Source of the DNA: Macrophomina tecta
Lineage: Eukaryota; Ascomycota; Dothideomycetes; Botryosphaeriales; Botryosphaeriaceae
Reading direction: 5' to 3'
NCBI GenBank assembly: GCA_024180945.1
Contig: JAKSGN010000023.1
Coordinates: 248,001 to 312,000 of the forward strand
DNA: 64,000 bases
How positions within the stretch are numbered: the first letter of the stretch is position 1; each line of letters opens with the position of its first letter. Below the pieces are notes generated by a model, which was not told the DNA's origin, did no database searches, and was given only the letters and a program-made list of their open reading frames with translations. Shown piece by piece: positions 1 through 11,645 of this stretch. The translations under genes and the position numbers were made by a program.

Positions 1-203
1 CGGCTCTTCGTGTGCTTGCGCAACTTCGCAATCGTATTGAGACGACTGAGGACCGTTCACTTGGATTTTCCAGTAGACCTGTTATTTGCTTAGACATTGT
101 ATTACACGCCTGGAACAAAAACTAAAGTATAAGCACTTACCGGACTCTGAAGTATTCCCTGGCGGCCATCGCGGGCAACCCTTTTGCTCTCACAGACCAA
201 GTG

Positions 204-1147
204 CTATGCTGTTGTTGATGTCGAGGTGCCACCATTGGACGTAGGGGTCTCTGGATGAAGTTGGATCTCTTCGAGAGCATAGTATCGTCTGGGCATGGTG
301 CTTGCAAATGTACAATATTTCTTTATCTCGTGTGCTAGAAGTAGACAGCTTGGAAATAATAAGACCAAGAGAAGGAGAGCCTATTTAAGGTTTAGCATGT
401 ACCTTCTTTGCATAACACAATACTTACCCAGTATGACCAGCTTATAATGCTCGTTTCTCTGAAGTGGAACCCAAGAATTGATGATATGAGGAATGCTGAG
501 GCCATCGAAGGGGGGTATAATTGCTGTACTCTGTGCTTGTATAGGTGGAAAGTCATAACAGTAAGAAGGACGAACTCAAATGTCACTCCGGAGAGGAACA
601 CGGAGAGTAAGATGTTGCTAAGGTGCGGCTTGGTTCTGTGTATTGTCAAAACAGTTCACCGATAGGAAGACCTGACTTACATGAACGTTATGACGATTTT
701 CAAGACAGCGAATGCACGAGCAAACATGATACATCGTGATGCGTATAGTGGGAGTATGCCCGATGGTTCCAGAGCCTCATCCAAGATCTCGAACTACACA
801 GAGTCAGCGGAATCGCAATACAGTATGAAACAGGGTGGTACTTGAATGAGAGGAGCTGTGCCGATAACCGCACATAGGAAGATGTTGGTAACTTTTGCAA
901 GGACTGGATCATCCGACTGGGTACTGATTATGCTCACAGCGGCGAGGGCAGCGGTAATGAGAGTGACGATCCCGTGTCCGATGCGGGACGCTCTTTCATA
1001 ATTGCGAGTGATAGCGAGCGCAGTCGTGCAGCCGGTGAGGGAAAGAGCGGTGAAGGAGAAGGCGATTCTGCAGCTGTCAGGGACAGTCATGATGGAGTCG
1101 AATGGATCGGAAGAATGGGGCGGTCTCAGCCTTGCGAAGTGCCTCAT
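204..1147 (-). CDS. Multi-pass membrane protein, four exons
   Basis: Exons read on the minus strand are 1147-842, 793-681, 635-428 and 380-204, together 804 nt (267 aa). The introns are 45-48 nt, GT-AG, and every junction keeps phase. Intron 794-841 has the less usual donor GTACCA; the other two use GTAAGT. The product has about seven hydrophobic segments: CRIAFSFTALSLTG, GIVTLITAALAAVS, VTNIFLCAVIGTAPLI, CIMFARAFAVLKIVITF, ILLSVFLSGVTFEFVLLTV, a short one at ASAFLISSILGF, and ALLLLVLLFPSCLLLAHEI. A polar Thr/Ser-rich cytoplasm-like tail follows. The layout recalls fungal seven-helix proteins of unknown function, for example the DUF6533-like group, but I cannot confirm the family. An alternative start is the ATG at 1090, just before the first membrane segment. 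The gene model is an inference from splice signals and continuous hydrophobic coding. Confidence 0.6.
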
Positions 1148-1435
1148 ATAATGAAGCAACAACTCTTCTGAGCAATCCTTGGGAGAACCGCATCACTTCT
1201 TAAATTGCTGGATAGAATGTCGCCGGAAAGAGCTGCTATGGCTTCGAAGCTGTGAAATAGCCACCTAGGTAGAGCTAAGCCATTTCTCTAGATCACGATG
1301 GAGAAGGGATGTTTGCTGAAGAGGGAAGCTGTCGACGCCGACAGAAGCATGTAACGATCTGTTGGTTTGGCTGCATTAAAGACAAGATATTCTAGCTATA
1401 CAACATATTCGATCACTTCAATATTAGAACTGGCT

Positions 1436-1711
1436 TTATCGGAAGTAGCTTGGATAACGGCTGATACGAAGGTGGCCGCAGGAGACAGATGGAGAGAAAA
1501 TCAGATGCAGCTGTTTCGTGGTGTCGCTGTTCACATCCATTAGCTGATAATCTCTAGCGTTGGTGCCAACGAGGCAGGGATGCCCGAGCCTACCATCCGC
1601 TGCCAACACAGGCCACATGCATGTATCATAAAAGGCGCCTAAAGGATATTTCAGGAAAGGCGGCCGGCAGGAGCCCCACCGGCCATACTTCCAGAAATAG
1701 CCTAGTGCCAT
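1436..1711 (-). CDS. Unrecognised short ORF, possible exon
   Basis: Open frame from the ATG at 1711 (MALGYFWKYGRWGSC...) to a stop at 1436, about 91 aa. The composition is protein-like (CLVGTNARDYQL, DVNSDTTKQL) and it sits between two better supported genes. No domain is recognised. It may be one exon of a larger gene or a relic. No splice signals were found that extend it with confidence. Confidence 0.2.
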   Translation of the reverse strand: MALGYFWKYGRWGSCRPPFLKYPLGAFYDTCMWPVLAADGRLGHPCLVGTNARDYQLMDVNSDTTKQLHLIFSPSVSCGHLRISRYPSYFR

Positions 1712-1829
1712 GCGCAAGCGGTTCAATTCTGAATTAGCGGCTTTAGAGGAAAATGGGGAGTCCCATTATCCCTCTCCCTTCATACCACTGTCCCATCATC
1801 CTCCTCACAGCGAATCTACCTGACCTCCA

Positions 1830-4031
1830 ATGGCTGATGATAAATGTCGGGCAGAGCTTGCTAACCTTCTCAAAGCTATGTCATCACTAACACCTGGTTA
1901 TGTGATTGCGCATGGAGTGAGTGCAAAGACAGCCCGACCCAGCCAGCTATTTGTCGCATTCTGCGAGTTGACACTCAGGCAGTGGAAAGATCGTATGCAG
2001 AAATTCTTCGAAAAGGGCACGGAAGATGAATTTTTCCAGTTCAAGCCGGTTTCATTCAGAGCCGATTCATTACCATCACCAACGTCGACCACAGCTTCCA
2101 GACCCAGTTCTCTGCCTATGACGAGGTCCATTGTGCCTTCAGTAGCATCTCCTCGTCCCTCTTCATCTGATGAATTTCCTGCGGCCCTTAAACACAAGAA
2201 GGTCCCAGCTTCCAACTTGCTTACATTTGTACCGTGGCAAGCGCCTGATTCGCCTCCGTTGAAGAAAAGAAAACCACATCGATCGACAGAAGATGAGGCT
2301 ATCGATTCGCTAAGGCCGATCGCTGACTTCGACCTTCTGTGTACAACGTTGTGGGAATCCCAGCCGCTGATTCCATCTTCTTCCAGTCCATCTTCACGTT
2401 ACGAAATTTTAGGAAAGGCTATCAACGGACTATCCGATCGCGTCCACGTCACTGGATGTTATGACCGTATTTTCTTTTTGTTCGTATCACATGTCGTGGA
2501 TGAGCAGGAGAATGAAAGCAGAAGAGCCCAAAATCCCGCCGTCATCAACCACCGGTCTGCAGCGATAGAGCGAGCTGCACAACTGATGGCTATGACGCAC
2601 CAAAAGGTATCAAATATGACGAAGAAAAGCAATAAGTATTTGAGGCTATTGAGAAAGGGCGCAGGTCTCTTATTTGACATCAAGGAGGGCAAGAAAGACC
2701 TGTAAGTGCTACAAATCTGCTTCTTTGCTTTTCTTATACTGAATTTCTGGGTAAGTTGGGAAAAGAAGGTACATTTGGATGACATCGATCGACTTTGCGA
2801 CACTGCAAAAACCCGCTGGAGAGGCAGCAGTTGCGAAGAATTCAATCGGAATTACCTGGCTTCAAAGGCGATAGTTGAGGGTCTTGTCCGGTCCGGCTGG
2901 ACCTTTTCCAGTCTAGCTGTGGCTGACACCGATCTAATGGGGAGTCTGAGAAAGTGGGTAGATGGTGAAGAACTACTAAACGGCAAAATCCAGATGCGAC
3001 AAAAACCGGTTGACAGTGGGGATAGCCACCATCAAGATCAACAAAACCAAAGAAACCTTGAATCAAATGCAAGAGATGTTCGATCTCAGGACAATAACGC
3101 TCGAATGGCGAGCAGTGGCTTGCATGAAGTTATGTACCAAGCGGTTCCTGGCATATATGCTTCCGATGCGAACTACAATGGTAAGCATAGTAAGCTGATT
3201 CGCACAAGTCACTAGACGTTTACTCGATCACAGAGCCCATGGTCAGACCAAGTGTTCACCGTCAGGCTACACAACCTGCAAGTTCTCCCCAGAGCTCGAA
3301 TGAATTTGGTATACGCGCAGCAAATACTGGAGCTGCGTGCTATCTAGTCTCAAATGGGCAGGACTCTACTCAAGCGCAGCGCAGATTGGGGCAAGACGGA
3401 CTGAATGCTCTAGCTCAAGCAGCCAACTTTCAGTTTCATAATTGCAACAACCAGCCAGATAACCTCCGTAGTTCAACCGTACTCCATGGTCCGCCAGCCT
3501 CGAGTCCAACGGCGAATGAACAGACTCAAGCGTTCATCGGAAGGTTCGACAACCTGCAAAGACAGACATCAACCTTGCAGCAGCCTAGCCAGCATAGCCA
3601 CGGGTATCAAGGCAGGTCAAAAAGGACCATAGATGCAAGCCAGCATGCTAACAAAACTTGATTTAGTCGACGCACCTCATCTGCAGCATCAGACACAAAT
3701 ACCGCTGACATTTCAACTTGGACAAAGCACATCTAGAGCCCATGAGAGTAATCACGCGCATTTTACCAGCGACATATCTACACTCGGACCTATTACAACA
3801 GAAAACAGACACGAGGATGGTGAAGAGGTAGCTCAGCAGCCTCGAGAGGATAGGCCAGCCATTCTCAACAGCTCTCAGGAGGCAGGCGTTGAAGCAATAT
3901 TTGAAGCAGTATGCGATTCATATTGGACAATCGATAACTCCGACCTCACAGATTTCAACTCGATGGAAAGTGCCCAGGCCCTTGCCCTTCCAGAGCCTTC
4001 CATTCAGACGAGCGGAGGATCAGTATGGTAA
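1830..4031 (+). CDS. Unknown multi-exon gene, low-complexity protein
   Basis: The first coding block is 1830-2701 (about 290 aa, starting MADDKCRAELANLLKAMSS), rich in Ser/Pro, with a basic stretch PPLKKRKPHR that could be a nuclear signal. A GTAAGT donor lies at 2702. Coding resumes near 2769 (VHLDDIDRLCDTAKTRW), but I could not fix an acceptor that keeps phase. The next intron, 3181-3233, is clean: donor GTAAGC, acceptor CACAG, exact phase. Coding continues in a Gln/Asn/Ser-rich stretch to about 3604, where a further intron is suggested by GCTAAC at 3647 and TTTAG at 3666. A last open block runs to a stop near 4029. No known domain is visible. The 3' end overlaps the convergent gene on the other strand. 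Either the intron borders are misread or the gene is slightly decayed. Confidence 0.45.
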
Positions 4032-4465
4032 CGCCAGAGGGTATGACAGTTCCTGGCTCTGTCATAGCCACTGCCCAGCCGACTCGAAGATTGCGATCTT
4101 TGATTTTCGGGTCACCGTGAATCTCGATTGGTACGATTATGGCGGGAAGGTACTTTTTAGGGAGTGGTGCGGTATCGATTTGGCGAGTGATGAGCCATGC
4201 ATACGGGCCTTTAGGCATATTCTTTACGTTCTGGTTAGCGGTTTCCTTGGAAAGAAGAGCTTGAAAGTACCTTGCACGAGCTCTTGACAAGGAGCACTCG
4301 ACCTTTGTGCGGCTGCGTAAAATCATGGTTCGCAACTAAGACGGGGTCCCGTCCTTCCCACTTGCAGGATGGTAGATCCTCTGCTATTTCATACAAAGCC
4401 TTCGTCGCATCTTCATTGAGCTTGTCCTCATCAAGATGAGCTGGGTAGGGTGTTTCACCGGCCAT
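3955..4465 (-). CDS. Small unknown protein, two exons
   Basis: Exon 1 is 4465-4271 (MAGETPYPAHLDEDK... ending VKSSCK). Exon 2 is 4230-3955 (NVKNMPKGPYAWLITRQ... to a TGA stop). Splicing at donor GTACTT and acceptor ACCAG, with CGCTAAC just before the acceptor, joins them in exact phase and gives 156 aa. The intron is only 40 nt, at the short end for fungi. The sequence is soluble and of mixed composition, with no recognised domain. Its last codons overlap the 3' end of the plus-strand gene, so the two genes converge. The function is unknown. Confidence 0.45.
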
Positions 4466-4739
4466 GGATTCCACCAAGCGTCGAGACAGTAGCCGGTATG
4501 TGGGGCAAACTTCCAGTGGTGTGCTGGCATTCGGAGGGGCAGAGAATTAGGGGCGGATTATTTATAACCCGGTCCGATCACCGCAACAGAGCCTCATCTC
4601 AAAGCGCACCCAGTCCCCCTGCAAACAAGTCCGGAATATCACAAAAAGGACATAATCTACCAAGTTGCAGCCGTCAATAATGTGTCCGCTATCCCCGTGA
4701 GAGGGCGGCCACCGTCGTATATTGAGGCAAGAGTAATCA

Positions 4740-4880
4740 GTGAAGCGAACTGAAAGTATAGAAAAGAACACCGCATCAGCTGTCTTTACAGACGCATCCA
4801 AAGTAGATGATGGACTCAAAGCTGCAGCAGTGCTCTTGAAAGAGCGGAACCAAGAAATAAAGAGCACGTTTTCTAGAAGT
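4740..4880 (+). pseudogene. Possible RNase H relic of a LINE
   Basis: The frame reads VFTDASKVDDGLKAAAVLL, which resembles the start of a retroelement RNase H domain (FTDGSK...G.GAA). The homology appears to end within about 45 codons, and no other LINE part lies beside it. The similarity is short and by eye only. The remaining sequence in 4466-5138 holds no gene that I can support. Confidence 0.2.
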
Positions 4881-5138
4881 CCAATGTGCAAGGTTTTCTA
4901 TTTTGCACTTCATCGAGCCGACTGCTATACTAATTGGGATACCTCTCGTTGGCGCCTTACAATCTCAATATGGCTACTACTGCGCCGGTGCGGTTGCGTT
5001 GATAGTTACAATCGGACAGCTACGGTCGATGAGGGCCGCCTGCTTGTAAGCCGATGTCTAAGACAGAACCCTCCACGACATAGCAAGAACAGTCTGTTTC
5101 CTAATGACAGAAGATAAAAGCAGCTCGTCCATTTATTT

Positions 5139-7710
5139 TTAAGTATGCAGGTCTCGTATTGTCTTCTCTAGTGCAGCCGTCATCCGGATGTAGAGATCAG
5201 GACTCTCGCTTCTCCGCCGCTTTCCACCTGGGAAAACCACCTCGCGCAGATCTTGAATGCAAGAAACCAATGTCCTACAATATGGTGTAAATTTCTTTTT
5301 CACATCATCCATAAACTTTTCCTCTTCAATTATTAGCCCAGCCTTTTCTCTCGCAAGTTCCTCAGTATTCTTCGAACTCCAGGAATCGTATTCAGACCCA
5401 CTTAGCTCTTCGTCTGGCCCATTCCAATGGGTGCCAATCCAGAAAAGCAACCAGAAAAAAGATTCTTTATCATGTACGTTCAGGTGGTCTTCGCCGTAGA
5501 GAGGCCCAATCCCCATAAATACCTTGGTCCCGGTCTTGCTCGGCGCTCCGGAAGCCTCTTGGCGGTCAGTCTTGATGGCAAGGTCGAGATCGATGAGGAA
5601 GCCATCGTCCTCTGCGTCATTCAACAGAACATTTCCGATAGAAATATCGCGATGAAGGATCTTACTCTTTCCGAGTAGGGATTCATGTCCTGGAATGACC
5701 ATTAGTATTGCAAATTCCTTCTCAAGCGCATGCTCACCTTTCAGGCCCCCAAGCAATCCCGTGAGCATGGCCTTGAGGCTGCTCGCTTTATAGAGACTTT
5801 TTCCAACACTCCCCATGATGACACGACGGTGCACGCGATTGCGCCGACGTGAAGGCTCTTCGTTCCCGGCAGAATCCGAGCAGGGACGTTTCGGAGGCGG
5901 CATCGATCCATCCACGTAGCTCGATGACCGTTTCCGCGAAGCGCTCTGGCCCCTGCTTCCACCTTTCTCCCATCCTTGACTGGAGTCTCCCGAAGCAGCT
6001 GCGCTTGTGAGCCCATCGCAAAGCCTGGTGCGTCGATGTTTAAACGGGTTCCTTCCGTCGGTGCCGCTCAAAGACTTTCGAATATGTCCAAGCACATCGT
6101 CGACAGCATCCCCGATGCGTACGGTCTCGTGATGGTAGTATTGCGCCACGTTCGTCACTCCAGCCGCCGTCGCCTCTTGTAGCAAAAGGCCCTCTTCCGG
6201 ACGCTCCTCGTATTCCCATGAATCCTTGATGACAAGCCGTTCGTTGGACCGGTCGTTGTCAACACGGCCTCTCCAGCACCTCGTCGCGCGGCCAGCAATT
6301 GAGCGCTGACGCTTCATGACTTCTTCCAGATAAATGCGCTCCAACTTGCCACCCCGCTGGATCTCGAGCCATCTGCCATCGTCCTCCAAAATGGTAGGAT
6401 CGAACCCAAGTTCTTCGTCATTCATCCACAGACATCCAAGAATCACAGAGACGAATTTGTGCGCATCTGTGTGAATGTTGAATGAAGTGGACCCGACGCA
6501 TCCAAGACGGTCAAACTCCCACAGCCGCATGATTGAGCCGCACAATGTAAATCCTATGACGAAGCGCCGGGTGTCCTGCGCGGCAAACACCTCTCGTGCG
6601 TACCTGGAGATATCCAGCCAAGTGTCGTTGTGATTGTCTTTCGATGGGTTGCTCTTCAGCTCGCCGGGAATAAGGATCTGCGACCAGTTGCATGGTGCGC
6701 TGTCATCGTCCGGCTCGCCAGGGTTGCTGCGCGCGATGCCAATATCGAGCTTCCGTTTGGCGATAGACCCAGCAAGCGGCTGGTTCGGTTTAGCAACGCA
6801 TCGTCGGCGTTCTGAAGGTTGGAAACCGCGCTCATCAGCGAATGCCAAAAACTGATCCACGTAGCGACGGAGAAAGCGCAGCACTTCGTCTTCCTTGCAA
6901 CTCGGCGGCCAATCCACCCAACCAGTATCCTCGTTGTAAATTGGCTCATTTGCGCCCTCGCACATATCCAGCACTGCCGTAGCAATGTCTGGCAGCAGTG
7001 CCACACGCCCCCAAAAGGTGTCGAACACTTCAGGATGGTCGATGATGAGGCTTCTCTCCAACTCGGTCTTTAGCATAGGATCTATGTCGTCTCTGGTCTC
7101 GGATGCATATACGCCGCTGCCGGAGTGGAAGACGGTGGGTGTTTGCTGGAAGGGCGGGGCGATGGGTGTGGATGTAGTGGACTTGGGAGGCGTTTCGGGG
7201 CCTGGTTGAGTAGGGACTGTTGGTAGGGTTGCGGAAGCAGGGGCTGTCGGGAAAGCGAATGTCGGAACGGCGGGCTGCGTCTGGCGGATGAGTTCGTACA
7301 CGGCTATCCATATCGTGGGGTCGTCCTTCTTATCTATGACGTGTTTGACGAGCTGGGTGGTGGGTTTCACGTCCGTTTGGTTCGACAGCAGCCGTGCGTA
7401 CAAATGGGCCACAGCGCTACCCAAGAGACCTCCATCGGCGGTGGTGAGAATATCAGCTGCAGGAAGTCCTGCGAGAGTGTAGATAAGCCTGAGGACGAGG
7501 CTTCTCCTCGCTGCGTTGGTTAGCGTGTGCCGCAAAGATTGGACGTTGCTACTCACCTGGCTGGGCGACCAGTTGCTGGTAGTGGTTTAACTCGCCCCGA
7601 AGACTTGCGCGGGGATGAGCTGACCTGAATGCAGCTCGAAATGAGTCGAGTGCATCTCCAATCGGATGGTCTCTGATGGTGGCGAGCTGGCTGTCCGAGA
7701 GCTGTGCCAT
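5139..7710 (-). CDS. FunK1-family protein kinase 1
   Basis: Exons on the minus strand are 7710-7557, 7510-5738 and 5689-5139, giving 825 aa. Intron 7511-7556 has GTGAGT, GCTAAC and CGCAG. Intron 5690-5737 (GTGAGC ... ACTAATG ... TTCCAG) is a multiple of three, so the frame stays open through it, but removing it restores the GHESL...ILHRDIS spacing seen in the paralogue at 21.5 kb. Kinase landmarks near residues 650-700: HRDISIGN catalytic loop, DLDLAI in place of DFG, then KTGTKVFMGIG and the HDKESFFWLLFWI helix. These are hallmarks of FunK1, a fungal-specific kinase-like family often expanded in mushrooms and some ascomycetes. The N-terminal half carries the usual FunK1 leader (for example DVFAAQDTRRFVIGFTLCG-like sequence). 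A Ser/Arg-rich linker precedes the C-lobe. Substrate unknown; the gene appears intact. Confidence 0.85.
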
Positions 7711-8040
7711 GGCGGCGGTCCTTGGCTGCTTGACCGGGCGACGATGCGGGGCACCGGATGATGTTAATGAGGTCTGACAGCCGAAAGACGTTGTGTCGTC
7801 TGAAGAGTGAGGTGCTGCGTGTCGGGAGGGCGGGCGGGCGCTTGTTGTGGGTTTGCAGAGCAAAGGGAGGGCGCGTCGTCGCGTTTCACTGGCAACCGCC
7901 AGGGATAACACGTGGTTTCCTCGCGTAATCGCTAAGTCACGCCGTCGTACGTCGCAATCGCGATTTCGCTCATCGGCGTGCCTTCGTCGCCTTACTTTTT
8001 AACACTTTGTAAGATCATAGCCCAGGGTTTTTAAAACCAG

Positions 8041-8640
8041 TTTTTAGCACTTGCAGCGACCGTTTTGGGGCGATGCAAGGCCATTTGCGCACTCAATCCG
8101 GCGCTTGGCGGCGACCAGAAGCCCTCGGCCAACCGACGCCGGCCGAGCCGAAGGCAGCCGCAAAACTCAGTCCTCCAGACCGCCATCAAGCGCACCACGG
8201 ACACTATTCATCCGGCAGCCCCTTTCGCGCAGCACGAAACAGAGTCCCATGACATGGGCGGCGCTGCGAACGGCAGACGTAGCGCAGCCTTGCGCCAAGC
8301 CCGACCGAGAAATGCCGTGAACTGGTGATTAGCTTACAAGTCTACAGACCCGCAGCCCCGACACACGACCTCAACGCCCTTCCTCCTCCAAACCATCAAC
8401 CCAGAACTTCTCATCTCAGCGATCAATGGCCTTGCGCCCGTCGCTGTTCATCAAATATTGTGATCTATGCGCTGCTCTGACCACCTGCTCGCCGATGACC
8501 CCACGCGACGACCGAGCTATCGATTGCCTGCCGAGCCGACAACGCCGCCCTATATCGGTCCCTCCGTCGCTTACGCACACAAGCTGGAGCACAGATTGCG
8601 CCCTCATCCCGACTTCGCAAAAGCCGGTCCAGTGCACGAA
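8041..8640 (+). pseudogene. Decayed LINE ORF1 (gag) fragment
   Basis: The stretch around 8080-8200 shares the order and wording of the LINE gag relic at 47.88-48.05 kb: a TPAELK-like segment (CCGACGCCGGCCGAGC in both) followed by an IKRTTD(T/S)I segment. The reading frame is broken several times. No ORF2 follows, so this is an isolated 5' fragment. The homology is convincing for about 250 nt and weak beyond that. The rest of 7711-9465 contains only short open frames without a recognisable product. Confidence 0.35.
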
Positions 8641-9465
8641 TGAGACAGCATCACCGCTATCCTCCGACTGTTTCCACCCGTCCTCGATCTGGTGAAGCCT
8701 TCCTCCATCGCCGCCTCACGAATACAGGGTCAGAGCTGCTCGCTTGCTTACAAAAGCTGGAGGGTGGACGGGGTAGGTTGCGGCATGCGCACACCATGGA
8801 GGACCCGTCGTTGGAACACACAGCCAATCATTCCGTGCTTACATGCGTAGGGCCGCCTCTCGGAGGTGTCGGGATACCGGGAGGCGGTTCCTTTCTCTCT
8901 TTGCTGAGGTTGGTAAGGGCTGTGGAATTTTTCGAGCTGCTTTGCGGAGCTTTACTTTCGCGCATCTAAGGGCTTCGGTAGTATTCTTGTAAATCTGATG
9001 AATTTGAGATCCTTCTGCCGCTTGCTTTAAGGTGCCGAATCGTTGCTGTATTATAGTTAAGCGCCGACCTTACTCCTGCGCTGAATTCAACCAGCTTGAG
9101 CATGATGCGGGCATTTTACGGAGCTTCATGCGAGTAGTTGCTCATTCGCAAGCCCAGTCAGCGACGAGCGCGGACGCTTTTGAGCTCCCATTTCGCAGAC
9201 CACGGTTTGCGCGTTGCGAAGCCCGGTCCCCGCGTTCGTATAGGATGCGCTGCCAATTGCGGGACGAAGCGCGCAATACTCTTACTGGCGCGTTTCCCGG
9301 GCAGTGGGGACGTGACGAGGAACGCGTTTCCGCCCGATCTCTTCCGCTCCTGATCATCCACCCATCAACCAAACCAGCGCTTTTTACTCAGTAAGCCATC
9401 TTACTTCACCCGATTGACTAGTATGTGCTTTCAGTACATGTATCCTAAAGCTAACACGCCTAAAT

Positions 9466-10761
9466 ATGTCGCTACTTGGCCTGTCAAATGAATTACTCTT
9501 GTCTATTGCGGAGAACTTGGAAGCAGAAAAAGAAATCAATGCTTTGGCCCGGACAAATCAGCACCTGTACAATCTTCTGAATACTTATCTCTACCGACAC
9601 AATATACAGTATTGTGGGGGTTCTGCATTGTTGTGGGCTGCAAAAGAAGGGCAAGAGACGACACTTCAAAGGTTACTGGACGAGGGCGCCAACGTGCACT
9701 TGATGGAGAAGACAACTCAAATGTCACTGGACGAGCTCCTCAACAGCTACTTCAGGGTCGATATCCATCGGACACTGCTCTCATTGGCAGCAGAGAATGG
9801 AGGAGAGGCGGTCGTGAGGCTGTTGCTCGCGCATGACGGTGTCGACCCGAACTCCAAGGACTATTGGGGGAGGACGCCGCTGTTGTGGGCGGCAATGCAG
9901 GGGCATGGAGCAGTGGTGAAGCTGCTGCTTACGCATGACGGCATTAACCCCAACCCCAAGGACTATGAGAGGAAGAGGACGCCGCTGTTGTGGGCGGCAG
10001 AGGGAGGATATGAGGCAGTGGTGAAGCCATTGCTTGCGCATGACGGCATTGACCTCAGCTCCAAAGATATAGACGGCCGGACGCCACTATATTGGGCTGC
10101 ACGAAATGGGCACAGCGTGGTGGTGAAGTTGCTTCTTGCGAACAGGGAAGTCAACCCGAACTCTAAGGATAGGCTGGGTCAAACGCCACTCTCATTGGCC
10201 GTATTGAATGGGCACGAAGCGGTGATGGAACTACTTCTCTCAGACGACCGTGTTGACCGGAATCCCAAGGACAACGAAGGCCAGACACCACTGTCGCTTG
10301 CCGCACAAAAGGGATACAAGATGGGGGTTGAATTACTCCTCGCAAGCGAAGATGTTGATCTCAACTCCAAGGATAAATACGGTCGGACACCGCTATCTTG
10401 GGCTGCACGGAATGGGCACGAGGGAGTGGTGGGGCTCCTACTCGTTAAAGATGGTATCAATCCAGACCCCAAAGATGAATTTGGTAAGACCCCGTTGTCG
10501 TGTGCGGCAGAGTGGGGGCACGCGGCGGTGGTGAAGCTACTACTCGCGAACGGCGGCATCGACCTAAACTCCAAAGACACTATCGGGCGGACGCCACTAT
10601 CAATGGCCGCACTAAACGGACACAGAGCGGTGGTGGAGCTGCTACTCGCAACCGGGGGCGTTGACCTAGACTCCAAAGATAACGAAGGATGGACGCCGCT
10701 TTGGTTGGCGATGGCGGGTAAGCACAATGACATTATAGCACTACTCACTCCAATCACGTAG
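9466..10761 (+). CDS. F-box-like / ankyrin-repeat protein
   Basis: Uninterrupted 431-aa ORF from an ATG. Residues 1-45 (LLGLSNELLLSIAENL...LARTNQHLYNLL) match the form of an F-box, the module that docks SCF ubiquitin-ligase substrates on Skp1. From about residue 50 to the end there are roughly eleven ankyrin repeats of 33-34 residues with core GRTPLSWAARNGHE.VV.LLL and a repeated linker (I/V)(D/N)xxSKD. The last repeat is degenerate. Repeat-to-repeat similarity is high, suggesting recent internal duplication. Such proteins usually recruit a protein target to ubiquitination; the target cannot be read from the sequence. The gene lies in transposon-rich DNA, 0.4 kb from a decayed relative on the other strand. 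Confidence 0.8.
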   Translation: MSLLGLSNELLLSIAENLEAEKEINALARTNQHLYNLLNTYLYRHNIQYCGGSALLWAAKEGQETTLQRLLDEGANVHLMEKTTQMSLDELLNSYFRVDIHRTLLSLAAENGGEAVVRLLLAHDGVDPNSKDYWGRTPLLWAAMQGHGAVVKLLLTHDGINPNPKDYERKRTPLLWAAEGGYEAVVKPLLAHDGIDLSSKDIDGRTPLYWAARNGHSVVVKLLLANREVNPNSKDRLGQTPLSLAVLNGHEAVMELLLSDDRVDRNPKDNEGQTPLSLAAQKGYKMGVELLLASEDVDLNSKDKYGRTPLSWAARNGHEGVVGLLLVKDGINPDPKDEFGKTPLSCAAEWGHAAVVKLLLANGGIDLNSKDTIGRTPLSMAALNGHRAVVELLLATGGVDLDSKDNEGWTPLWLAMAGKHNDIIALLTPIT

Positions 10762-11189
10762 GCTCTTAGTTGTTTCTTTTTTGTGGATTTTCCGATTGCC
10801 TTTTCTACTTTAATGCATAATACCATCAGTAGTTTCAATCCGTTCGTGCACCGATTCCAGGTTTCGCATGAACTTGGTGTTAAAGCAGAGCTTCTACAAG
10901 CATGCGAAGGAAGCCTTGTCCCCTAACTTGCTGCCCTGTACATGGATATAGGTAGCACAGCACGTCCTATGGCCCCTGGGAGGCTCTAGGGTAAGATGGG
11001 GCCGACTACGGTCGCGCTCACGCGTCACCCGCCGGACGTTAAATAGTGTCAATGCAATTCAATTCAGAAGCTTCAGTGTTCCTGATAGAACACTGCGAAG
11101 AAATATTCCAAAACCGTTGAGTGTGCTTCGGTCTACCAAGGTTGTCAGATTGGTAGAAGAACACAAAACCTATGTACCAGAAGTAAGCA
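10762..11189. other. Intergenic, nothing recognised
   Basis: About 430 bp between the ankyrin gene and the ankyrin relic. No open frame of note, no inverted repeats and no RNA gene features were seen. Confidence 0.4.
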
Positions 11190-11645
11190 TATCTACTACA
11201 TCTTCGTGACCCTTCTCTGCCGCCCGCACCAGTAGTGTACGCCCTCTGTTATCCTTTGAATTTCGGTTCGACGCCATCCTTCGCGAGTACGAGTCCCACC
11301 ACCTGCTTGTGTCCACTCTCCGCCGCCCACGAAAGCGGTGTCCGCCCCTCGTTACCTTTGAAGTCCGGGCCAATGCTGTCAGTTCCGAGCAGCAGCTCCA
11401 TTGCCGCTTTGCGCCCATTTTCTGCCGCCCACTATAGCGGCGTCTAACCGTATCCGTCCTTAAAGTATGGGTCCTCAGCAAGCAGGTGCTTGCTTACCGA
11501 ATTTGTGCACTGGGGCCCTTAAGCGTCAGGCCTCGTTGTTGAAGTGTTAAAAGGGAGAGCCGCTCTCTAGTAAGAATCGCGTCCAGTTTAGGGACGGCGC
11601 GGCGGGCGTTGACGCCGACAGCGCTCTTGGCCCCAGACATGCCGT
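11190..11645 (-). pseudogene. Decayed ankyrin-repeat gene fragment
   Basis: On the minus strand an ATG near 11637 opens MSGAKSAVGVNARRAVPK and reaches a stop after about 47 codons. Ankyrin repeats follow in two frames: GQTPLYWAAENGRKAAMELLL and GRTPLSWAAESGHKQVVGL in one, NRGRTLLVRAAEKGHEDVV in another, ending at about 11170-11190. At least two frame changes and a stop are needed, so this is a pseudogene. The repeat wording (xxSKDNxGRTPL) is close to the intact gene at 9.5 kb, suggesting a local family. Confidence 0.6.
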
